Assembly (NCBI GenBank): GCA_032158295.1
Contig: CM063252.1
Span: forward strand, 16,083,952-16,147,951
Direction of reading: 5' to 3'
Origin: Pycnopodia helianthoides
Taxonomy: Eukaryota; Echinodermata; Asteroidea; Forcipulatida; Asteriidae
Length of the DNA stretch: 64,000 nucleotides
The notes beneath the pieces are model-generated. The model saw only the letters and a program-made list of their open reading frames with translations, made no database searches and was not told where the DNA came from. Positions 12,025 through 24,100 of this stretch are shown one piece after another; position 1 is the stretch's first letter, and every line of letters begins with the position of its first letter. Position numbers and translations under genes: made by a program.

Positions 12025-12144
12025 ATGTTTGACGAGAACAAGAAGGTGTGGGTGCCAGATGTAGCTGAAGGATTCCAGCTTGGGCGCATTGAGGATATCG
12101 GTGCAGAGTCCATCACAGTAGCACCCCTACACAGACCTGGAAAG
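12025..12144 (+). CDS. MYO6: MYO6 coding exon 1 (residues 1-40)
   Basis: It encodes [20 protein letters not shown] and onward, the N-terminal SH3-like subdomain typical of myosin VI (VWxP near the start). The transcribed exon begins at 11983 after a TTTTCAG acceptor, so the 5' untranslated region is spliced. The donor is GTAAAG, phase 0. Confidence 0.93.
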
Positions 12145-15100
12145 GTAAAGGAATAAATCCCTTTGTTATGGAGCGTACGTACGTGGTTGAATCTAGCAAC
12201 TGTGGCGTGTTGTGGCCGAGCGGTTTTAGTGTATCGGACTCGAGTTCTGGTGGCTGAGTCATCAGGGTGTGGGTTCCAATCCCCGTCATGACACTTGTGT
12301 CCTTGAGCAAGACACTTAACTGTAATTGTTTCTCATCACCCAGGGGTAAATGGGTACCTGTGAGGGCAGAGATGGTTCTTGTGATTGATTTAGCTTAGTG
12401 CGCTACATACTTGGCAGTACAGGCTGTTTCCTCCCCAGGGAGCTGAGATGGTATAAGGAATGAAATAAATGGCCCAGTGACCAGGGGTAATAACGCTTTA
12501 AGCGCAATGATCATTCTTTGGAATCGTGTTATATAAGAGTCAATAGTATTATTATTATTCGATCAGGTACATGTACATATGTACATGACATGTAAAACAC
12601 CCACAACAAGTCTTAAATAATGATAACACTTTACATTTATACCGCGCTTAATACTACGTTTCTAAGCGCTACAGTATTTATCCTGAAAGGTATGTGGAGC
12701 TACGTTTTGAAGTATGAGACCTTTTACCTTTACATTGTGGCACAATATGCAGCCAATCAAACCAGGAACACTGGGGCGAGCCCTTCTCTTAACGATAAGT
12801 GCACTGGGTTCTTTTATGTGCATTACACAACAAACGGGACCTGCGGCTTTACGTCCCATCCGAAGGACAAAGCAATAGGCCTAATGGTTAAGTGTCTCGC
12901 AGAAGGACATGTGTCGCGAGCGGGACTCGAACCCACATTATCTCTTATGAGGCACATTTTTCTTGTCAACAAAGGCCACTGTTGTTCCCTAAGACTTGTG
13001 TTTTAATCGGATACAAGAAAAATAATTGCGGTAAATTGTGAAAAATAATGAGTACTAAGTCTTGGTCTTTGCATAAAACATCCTTCCTGTAATGCATCAA
13101 AACAACTACAAACAATAGGGCTTTAATGAATAATCTATTGAGTAATTGGCTGCTTGATTGGTCTGATTAAGCTAGCCAGTGAGGTTAATTGATTCCGTGC
13201 GTGCATTTAGGCCTTCTTGCTTTATTGAATTGCTGATGACAAGGCTTGACCAACAGGCCTACTACACTGGGTTTTTTATTTATGATATTTTTTAGATTGA
13301 TTGATTTTACGATTGCTAAATTGATTGAGTTAGGGATAAATAATCTTTTTTATCCTTTTTTATCTTTTTTAAATCCTTTTTATCCAATGCGCCGTATTTT
13401 TGACCACGTGAGGGCGCTCTCAAAAATATTTGTATCACTTCCGAGGGTATAACTTAAGCGATTATCGTCCGCTCAGGTAGCTGTGTACAGTTTTAACATC
13501 GGCGTTCTGTCACTTCTGTGCGGAGTTCAGTCAGTGCTTCTAGAATCTAAGGTGGATTAATAATGGCTCCTTTAAAGAAATAAAGAGCCCTGCATCTAAT
13601 CTTACAATTCCAGAACTGGCAGTTAAGCGTGGCTCATCCTTTCCTCTTTATACTTATAGAAACAACTGTTATTCGCAAACAAAAACTGCTTCAAATACTT
13701 CCTCCAGACAGTTAAAGACTGAAACACTTTACTACCAGATGTCATATCCATCACGGACAATAAGACTTAGGAGCCGTTATTAATAATCCACCTTAGATTC
13801 TAGGAGCACTGACTAAACTCTCTTGCGCACAGAAGTGACAGAACGCCGATGCTAAACTGTACACAGCTAGCTGAGCAGATGATAAGTTATACCCCCGGAA
13901 GTGATAAAAATGTTTTTGAGAGCGCCCTCACGCGGTCAAAAATACGGCGCATTGCCAAAGTTTAACCGTTATCAGTTATCACTGGGTCAGGCATTCCAAT
14001 CTTATCCAAGTCCAAACAATTTGGTGTGGAGTGAGGAAGGAGAAGAGGATCTACAGTAGGAGGATTGAGGCCACACGCTAGCCAAACTGCCTAGTCTGTA
14101 AGGGTTTCACTCGATTTATTTGATTGAATTGGTTGATTGATTGGTTGATTGATCGATTGATTGAATGATTGATTGATCGATCAATTGATTGATCAGTCGA
14201 TTGACTGACCAATTGATTGATTGACTTTTTTTTTTACTTTTCAAAACAAATACTTTATTCATTCACAAAATATACAGAGTATACAAAAAACAAAGAAAAC
14301 TAAAAAATTACATAAATAGACAAGAAATGTCTGTCACAAAGTACAGGTCGGTAGCTGGGGTTGAATTTACATAAGATTGATTGATTGATCGATTGATCGA
14401 TTAATCGATTGATCGATAGCAGGCATGCACCTTTTCAGCTGATTTCCTGTAAATTTCTTTACTTTTAGTGATAGTAGAAAACCAAAAAACACTAAGTGCA
14501 AAGTTATGTGTTTTTGACCGTCTCTTCATTTTTTGTTTGCATTTTCAAAGTTGCATGCCTCTGATTGATTTGGTTTGTATGACGTATTAGACTGATTGAT
14601 TTGTTTGACTTTGATTGGCAGCCCGTGATCGCTCCTTATGACCGAGTCTTTCCAGCGGAGGAAGATGAGGAGAAGACGGTGGAGGACAACTGTAAGTAAA
14701 TTAAATATGTTTCAGCCTCCTGAGTAGATGTCAAAGTTTGCTGTGAAAATTTACTGTAAACATCTGAGCCTAATGAAATAAGCTGTTAATCATTTTTCTT
14801 GCAGAGCTGGAATATTAGTTTCTAAAGTTTTTAAACAAATTTGTTTTTCGTAAGCCTTTGAAATAAGCTGTAAGGGACAGAAGATAACGTTATATATGAA
14901 CACTCTTGCTGTTATTCTGAAACCGGGGAGTAGATTTGGGACTTAAGATAATGCCAATTACCCATGAAATGGAGACGTTATATATTGTCAAATCTTGACA
15001 ATAGTCACCATACATGGGTCATGTGTCATGTTCCCAACATGCGATAAAAGTGTTACTCTACTTCATACATATTCATGATCGAGAGCCCGATTCCCATCGG

Positions 15101-18100
15101 TCATTCACCATCACAAGCCAGATGCTATCTACACTGTTAACCAAGCTTACATTTTTACTTCAATGCAATGCAAGTCGTTGTTTGCGGCGATCTTCAATGA
15201 CTGGTGCCCCGCGCGCCATCACTGTACATCACCACAAAGGACCACAAACACGCACGACCCCTCTGTGTGTGTGGTCATACCTGCGGCTTGTACGCCGTGC
15301 GGCTTATACACCAACACAACAATCTTGTTTTGACAATTTCTGGGCTCTGCGGCTTGTACATCGGGCGCCTTATAAGCCAGAGATTACGGTAGGCCTATTC
15401 ATGCACATTCATGTATGCACGAGGTATAGTAAGACAAATTTAAAATAGTTAATATTGGGTGGACAGTCAGTATTAGCTCCCCTTAAACAAACTATCTGAC
15501 TATATGTAGTTCCTGAGGCTTTTCCTCAAGAACTAGTTTGTCAACTTCCAGAGGACAGACGAGAGGACATCAGTCACGTGGCCGTGTTTAAACGGATGAT
15601 ATAAACACGGCTAGAAGTGTTTAAACATTGACTGGCATATTTTTGTGAAAGAGGGCGATATCATGTTTTGCGCGGAGCGCGCAAATTTGGTGAGTCGCAT
15701 AGTTTATTTCGCGCAAGTTGGAAACTTGCGTGCAATAGCTTGAAACTTAAGTGCGCAAGTTCTAAACTTGCACGATGCGGTTTTTCTACACGCATAGAAA
15801 TTCAACGTCGAGTTGAGGTAAGCTGAGGCTAAGCTGTCAGATTTGTTCTAAGCTTTTACATGGTTTTGGATATTTTTAGGGGAAAGGTATTTATGAATGG
15901 AAATCAAAGAGTGTTGAATGGGTTTTTTTTAACTAGTGGTTTAAACCCGCCGAGGCCTGGTTCTTGATAACAAGTAAAAGTTTGAACCGGTTCATTTCGA
16001 AGGACCCAATAACATGCAGAACTCTGACGCGACAAACAGCGACGGTCTTGTTAAAGGAACATTACAGAATTGGTTAGAAAAAAACCAGTTTATCGCTCAG
16101 TGAGCGTTTTATTCATTTTTTGAATCTATATGAGTTCATGCAAATGTGTAATCGGTTTTTCACTATTTTCTCGTGACCCAGATGGCCGATCGATCTCAAA
16201 CTTCTACAGGTTTGTCAGTTTATGTATATGGTGGATTACAAACAGTACGTACACTGCCAGCAACTGTTTTGTTAGCAAAAACCAATTCTGTAATGTTCCT
16301 TTAACTGGCGTTCGAGTTTCTGTACCTTTACACACACCAACTTACTTTGTCTCGGTGATATTATCAAGAACCAGGCCTCGGCGGGTTTAAACCACTAGTT
16401 TAAAACCTCTTCACCACACATTGATTCCCTTATTATAAAAGGACAGCGAAACAAAGAAACACAAAGCAGAAATGAGATTCGGGAGTTCAGAATGTCCTCT
16501 TTACAGGCAGAACCTCTTTATGACAGTGACTGTATAAAAAAATAACGAGGGTTGACTGTATGATCCACATTACAGACAACTTTAAAATTCAAGGATAACA
16601 AACTACTGTGTTTTTCCCTGACTCCTGACTTGAGCTCTATTCCCAAGATGCAGTCTTCATCAGGGAGCTAAATCCTCATCTGACATGTCTGACTTGGCCG
16701 GCAATTTGAAGAAAAACACACTACACGAGGAGGAAAGCAATTTACATCAAACTCACTGGTTACCATAGTAACGAGATCCCATTACTGCATGGAATAGATT
16801 GCAGTCTGTTTTTCGCTCATTGCTTCTGACGGAAAGTGGAAGATACAAAAACATGGGGGGGGGGGCGTAAATTGAATACATCATCTAAGTGAACCTGCTA
16901 TTATAGGATTGCCATGGCATGGATGTACACATGTGCAGTAAATGATGCGAATTCACTTTGGGATAGCATCAACAGAAAGGGTGGATAATTTATGCGTTTG
17001 AAAACAACGGTGCATATCGTGTAATCTGAAGATGGCTGGTTGTTAATATTTTGCATTAAATATCAATTAATACACAACATAAGAAACTGACCGGGTCAAT
17101 GTTTAGTCTGCCTACATGACCATTGGGATAGGTATAGCTTAGCTGGTACATGTATAGATCGCCGGCAGGTTAAATCTGGAGGTCGCAGGTTCAAGTTCCG
17201 CTCTCGTCAATTTTTCTCTGCTCTACCCCAAATTATTTTAATTTGTACCAATGTTACAATAATAATATCCATAACAATTTACATAGACACTTGTACAGTA
17301 TACTGTGTGCCCAAATTAAACCAAGCTGGAATTGTTCTCAACAAACAAAAAATGATTACCTGTTTTTTATTATTCTTTTTATTTGGTCCAGAGCTTCTGG
17401 TTTTGAAAATGATGCAAACAAATTTCCGTTGGCAAAGCTGGTGAAATGGGTACATCTACAGTGCACATCAAACCCTTTCATGGCATGTACATGTACATGT
17501 AGAATGTATCAATCCCACATTGTAAAATTCATTGTATTTTAAATAACAGACGTGGTAATTTTTCCCCAACCACCCAGCCCCACCTAGACAATCTGAAGTG
17601 TTGTTGTCTTCTTCTTCTTTTTGTAGACACGAGGCCCTGTTATTTTGGTGGGCCACTTTTTTTCCTCTGATGGTTGCCAGTACTATCACATACCACATCT
17701 ACACATGAAATATAACTGTATAACGTACGTGTACAATATTGCATGATGACAATCATATGATACCTCTACATGTGTATGTTAATATTTTACGTCTTTGCTG
17801 TGCACAGTGATGACTGATGACATATCCAGTGCCAGATTTTATTGATTTTTTGTGTTTCTCGTAGATAAGTGACGGATTGCATTTCCTCTAACAATTTTGA
17901 CCTTGAGTTTCTCTGGGGAAGATTTCAATATTGTACATAAACAAGTATAGAAGTAAAGTGTTTTTTAATCATATATAATGAGTCAGTCATTGATATGAAA
18001 GGAAGTGTTCAATGTTGTAAGTGACTTATACAGTGTATATTTTGTTTTAACACGCAGGAATTTAAACAATTTCTGAACAGAGTTTATTGAAATTTCAAAA

Positions 18101-21100
18101 ATGTATGTTGAATAATATAACCTTAACTGAAATATACATCATGTACATGTACAATGTAGGTGCACCCCCATACTCCCATAGCATACAGTGCAAAATGCTG
18201 AAGTATTCAAAAATATTTTGAACATACTGTACTACATGTAAGAAGTCTCACAGCTTTTTAATCATCCATCATCCATCATCCATCAACTCTTAAACTTTTA
18301 TTGGCCAAAGTTATTTTCCCTCCACATAAAAACACCCCTACTAGTCAAAGAGCAAATTAGGTCATACATGTACATGTCATATACACAGGCCAAAGTCTGA
18401 AAATAGCTCATAATTTGATTTTGTCATCATAATGTAGGTCTAGGAATACAAATGTACATCTCGAGTAATATAATTTTCCGAACGACCGAGCATAAATCTT
18501 GAAAAGATGGCCTACATTTCTCAGCAAATAGGACCATTTTCTCAGGGCCTAAAATATGTAGGTCATCCAAAATACTTAAAGGAACATTACAGAATTGGTT
18601 TTTGCTAACAAAACAGTTGCTGGCAGTGTAAGCACTTTATGTAATCCACCATATATACATAAACTGACAAACCTGTAGAAGTTTGAGATCGATCGGCCAT
18701 CTGGGTCATGAGAAAATAGTGAAAAACCGATTACACATTTGCATGAAATTATATAGATTCAACAAATGAATAAAACGCTCACTGAGCGATAGACTCCAAT
18801 CGGAAAATTAGTTTATTCATTTCTCATCAAATGTGGCATTTCAGACAGAAATATTTCAAGTGATGTTTTCTACTATCATCATCATTAGACCGTGTAAGTT
18901 TTATGTCAATCTGTGTAAGTACTGCTCTTACCAATTCTGTAATGTTCCTTTAAAGTTGAAAACCAACAACCCACAGGTCACAATTGTGCGAGTCTTTTAT
19001 GGTGTACCCCTTTTTATTTGGCTCAAGTCTGTCTAATTCTGGAGGGCCTGCAAAATATTCATGAAGCTGATGCTCTGTTTTCTCCCTATTTAGTGGAGTG
19101 CACCCATATTGCCCAATTTCATAGCGCTGCTTAACGGTAAGCAAATTTTTGTGCTTACTGTAGCAGAAAAATGTTGCTTAAGCATAAGTGTATTTCATTA
19201 GGGTAGCAAGAAAATTAGGCGGCCAGCTTGCGCGTTCACCATGGATTTGCATTGTGACATCATTCGTTTTCATACAGAAAGCACTGGAAGGTTAGCATGC
19301 CTTTTCGTTCTCTTACGGTCAGCGGCGCTATGAAATGGAAACTCGTACAGTAAGCATAAAATCGGCCGTTCTAGCAGCTCTTTGTGCCAAGGACTTGTAA
19401 CTCAAATTGTTATTGGCATGCTGTTTGTACAACATACACATAATGCACTCACTGAAGACAAGCCTCAAAATATTGTACCCAATCTTGATTAACATACATG
19501 ATGCAGTAAAACATTTATAAATGTGTATGTACAGTAAGTACATCATATGTGCATATTGGATTTACCGAGTATACCTTTGCATGGAGGAAATGTAATCTAC
19601 TAAGGTTTCATGGTAACTCCATGTATTATGTACGTACATGTGTAAGAGTGAGTTGTGGTGGTTCTGAAAAGAATCGGTGATGTATGTTCATTGGTGTGCT
19701 ACTGCATGTACGTGTGTACAATTTAGCTGGACTAATTATTCATGTTTCAAGGCCATTGTTCTTGTGTATTTTGCAGGTGCCTTGATGTACCTGAACGAGG
19801 CCACATTGCTGAATAATCTGAGGTTGCGCTACAAGAAAGGCAAGATTTATGTAAGTTGATTCTTCACAACTGCTCTAACATACAGGTACACACAATCTTC
19901 CTTACAGGCCCGGATGCTGAGGGTCAAGATGCACTAATAGTCAGGATCTGGACAGAGACTGAAGATATTTTCTGGAAAAAATTCAAAACAAGCCGTCCAA
20001 CTTGTTCGCTTCAAATACTGTTACATGTACATTGAGAGATTTAGCTGATGGTTTGAAGGGTGAACAGAAGGATGTTTAAAAAAGATCAGGGGCCGATTTC
20101 ACAAAGAGTTAAAGATTGATCTTAACTAGGTGTATCAATCTTAATTGCTAAGCAAAGTGTGACGTCACGATACGAATCACTGTGGTGATAATGGCAACTC
20201 ATCTTAAGATGAATCTTAGTGCTTTGTGAAATCGGGCCCAAGGAGGAGAAATATTGGACTTGTCTGCCTGGTGAAAGAACTACCTTTGTTATAATTATAT
20301 AAGATTCAGATCTACAGAAGTCCTGCTCATTGATCTACCTGCTGAGGAAGCTCCTTGAAATCTATAACTCCAGGGTGCAATTTCACAAAGAGCTACAATA
20401 TTGATCTAAAGCAGGCCTCTCATCTTGGAGAGGGCAAGGCCATTTTCATTTTACAAAGGGCACTTCCATTGGACAATGTGAAAGTCTTGTGGAAACTTGA
20501 AGGGGCACCAAGGCCAAGACCAGGGGCAACAGAGGCTATGTGATTCCGTGGCTCGATTTCACAATGAGTTGATATTATTAATCGTCAGTGCAAATCAATC
20601 TTAAATAGCTGAGCAAAGTGTGGTGTCAGAATACAGATCACTATGGTAATATTTGACAACTCATCTTGAGATGAATCTTTGTGCTTTGTGAAATCGACAC
20701 CCCTGGCCTGCTAAAGATGTGTATCCATCTTAATTGAAAAGCAAAGTGTGATGTCACAAGTCAAATCACCATGGCGATATTGACAACTCGTCTTAAGATG
20801 AATCCAATTGCTTTGTATAATAATTGAAAAGATGGCCTTCATTTTAACATACCCCTTAAAATTGAGATCTTACATGTAGCTGCAGACCTTCTTGTCAGCA
20901 ATGACTATCACCTGTGATAGATGCCAAGATACTGTATGCTCAGAGTTTACATCTCCGATTAAGCAAAGAATTACATTTATAGTTTTGAGAAAAGTTTGAT
21001 TTGCTTTGTGGTAATACTGGACTTAGACTAAAGCAAGCGCAATTGTTTACTCAGAAATACCAACATGCTCTGTACAGCAAAGCTTCTTTTTTTTTTCAAG

Positions 21101-24100
21101 TAAAAAGTTACATCCCTTCAAGGTGATCCCTCTGCTGCCGCTTCCCAGGTTGTATCGTAAACTTGGGTGTGATCCCTGGCTACACGGCAGTTACGGGTTG
21201 TATGGCTTCTGACTGGCACCCGCGAACAAAGACCTTGACAAAATACATGTAGGTAGACCGCCAACCAACAACATAGGGCTAGATAGCTCAGTTGGTAGTG
21301 TGTCGGCACGTTAATCCAGAGGTCGCTGGTTCAAGTAAAATTTTTTTCTTCATTCAACCCAAAATTTAAAAACAGTTTACCCAGTCAAAATCCCTTGCGG
21401 TTTATTACTTGATACTCTTCAAATAGATTTTACTAATTTCAGTCTTGCTCTCGACTTTAACTCCTTATAGTTTAAGCTGTTTGAACAATCAACCACTGTT
21501 TACACATTCAGGCCATAAATGCAATATCTCCAGATGTCAGCAAACCCCTTGAAGATAAGGCAATGTTGAAACATTGGCAATGTTTGCAAAACTTCTCTTG
21601 TGAGTTACACTTGAAGTATGTCGAAAAACATTCTACATGTACAACTTTACCTTGAGAAAGCATTCTTGGCATATTATAAAATTATTTTTTTGTATTCATT
21701 ATAAGGAGATGTGCCAAGAGAAGACGAAGTCATTTTGTTTTTTATAATTTTCTTGTACAAAATATTATCAGGCATGCAATTTCCCAGTGGATCAGTGATT
21801 TTTCTCTTTGCTTGTGTCATTGACAACTTAAAAAACACTACAAATATGTGTGTTAATGGCAGTTCTTCCTCTTGTTTTTCTTCGTAAATGTAACTATGTG
21901 GATTAGGTTTTCAGTCCCCACCTGATTGCACATGTTTTTTTTCCCCCAAAATACATGTAATTCTCTGGGGTTTTCCCACCCACAGCTAAAACTGAAACTT
22001 CCTTCTTTGTCCTCTCTCCACGGGGTTCTTGGCTAGTATAGTGATTGAGTTCGCTTTTCTGAGAGTCCTTGGCCTCACAACCAGAATAATGAATGTAATG
22101 AATGAAATAAAATTAAATGAAATGAATGTAATGAAATGAAATAAAATTAAATGAAATGAAAGTCGCTTGTCTTAATTGCATTAATTACAAAATATCACAC
22201 GTGTGTGATATTTTGTGCACGTACAAAATACAATGCACACTAAATTCACGCAAACGTGTACATATTTGAGTTATTTGTAGAACTGCTGTGTTACATGTAG
22301 GAGAAAATGAGTTACACTCATGTACCATGGTGCTGACATGTCATGTCCCCTGCATGCATGGGTGATCATTCTCATTCAAATACAAAAAGGAGCCAGCCTA
22401 TTTCGATTGCAGCAAAATGTAATAATTGTGAATTGGGGAGGGGGGTTTTCTTTATTCTCTTGGTTTTGACATTAAGTGTGTGTACTTTGGCTTTGACTTG
22501 AGAACGAGGTGGTTGCACCATACAAAAAGGGTCTATTTTTGTAACTTTTTCTTCATTGCAGGAACGTGCCACAAGAAAGTGTCAGACACTGCCATTGTAC
22601 AATGTAGTACTGAGGCCTCAATGTATGTGTTTTATGTCAGTCTTGTACCAAAGTTGCCAAAGTGTTATTTTGGGTTGTTTTTGTTTTTGTGTTAGGGCCT
22701 CGTCACACCAGCAGTCTATTTCACGAAACTTGGCTCAACTGCATAAAGTCCACTTGTGCAAGGTTTCTTGCGTTAATGGTGCACAACTTAAACAATAGAT
22801 GTTGACTTAACGCAGTTGCCTGAAGTTTTGCGAAATCGGCAGCAGGCCAGTTCTACAGGCAACTTGGAGACGACCAGCCGCACTTCATGCAGAAGAGACA
22901 TTTTTCTCAATCGGTGCCTCTTCCATTCACAAGAAAATGTGAACTGTGACGTTGCCGCTTCTTCTTGGAGAATGCTCGGAATTAGTTTCCTGGTGTGACA
23001 CGGCCCGTAAACTAACAAACATTTTCTTTTTTGCACGAGGAGTTTAATTTTGAATTAAATTTTTTGTGAACTAACCGAGCTGAGATTTGATTGGAAAGTG
23101 GTTAGTTGTGTAAATCCTTAAAGGAACATTACAGAATAGGTAAGAAAAAAACCTTGTAAAATATACTTTTGATCACAGATTTACACAAAACTTACACGGT
23201 CTAATGATGATGATAGTAGAAAACGTCCCTTGAAACATTTCTGTCTGAAATGTCATATTTGATGAGAAATGAATAAACAAATTTTCCGATTGGAGTTTAT
23301 CGCTCAGTGAGCGTTTTATTCATTTGTTGAATCTATATGATTTCATGCAAATGTGTAATCGGTTTGTCACTATTTTCTCGTGGCCCAGATGGCCGATCGA
23401 TCTCAAACTTCTACAGGTTTGTCAGTTTATGTATATGGTGGATTACATAAAGTGCTTACACTGCCAGCAACTGTTTTGTTAGCAAAAACCAATTCTGTAA
23501 TGTTCCTTTAACACTGAGTAGGTCTGCTAGTACTTCAGAGGGGCTACAACTACCTTCCATGCCCGTTCTCTCATAATGGACTGTGCAAGTCTCGCGGGTA
23601 TTGAAAAAACGAGAAAACAACTCGAACTTAGACTTTATTTTTTTATGAAATCAAATCTTCTTTTTACATTCTATTTATACTCCCATTCGCCGAGTCACGC
23701 CCGACTTTGTGCAACCATTTACATAGGTTCAGGGTTCTGCCCAGGATTTCTTTAGTGTTAGAAAAATGTTTCTCTGGAAACCATTGCGAGATGGATCAGT
23801 TACACGGTAGATCATACAAATACATGTATACTCAAATCAAAGAAGCAGGCCTGTTCAAAATGAATGGCTTCGGATACCTTTTGTACTGGTAAATACCCAA
23901 TTTTAAATTTTTGGTTAAAAACCTTTGAAAGGAAATTGCAAACTGGTAATTTAAAAATTTTTGGAAATGTGTGGTGGTCAGAAACAGAGAAAACTCTGCC
24001 AGTGGTGGTTGGGGAATCCTGAGTGCCGGGCAGGTTTTCCGGCACCGACCACTGTGGGCAGAACCCTGTAGGTTTAATGATAACATGTTCAACCGTTTAT

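Larger units (their letters stand above)
12145..14621. other. MYO6 intron 1: SINEs, foldback element, GATT runs
   Basis: It holds a forward tRNA-derived SINE (12204 to about 12560), a reversed SINE fragment (about 12620-12945), a long foldback element (13385-13955), and two runs of GATT/GATC-type simple repeat (about 14109-14228 and 14375-14420). No coding exon is seen. Confidence 0.7.
14692..19776. other. MYO6 intron 2: nested elements, no exon seen
   Basis: It contains the nested element E/B1 (15931-16400), a tRNA-like SINE S2 (about 17119-17235), family B copy 2 (18576-18953) and an element with GGGCC/GCCCAATTTCATAG-type ends (about 19109-19370). TACATG-rich low-complexity sequence is common between them. 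Confidence 0.6.
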
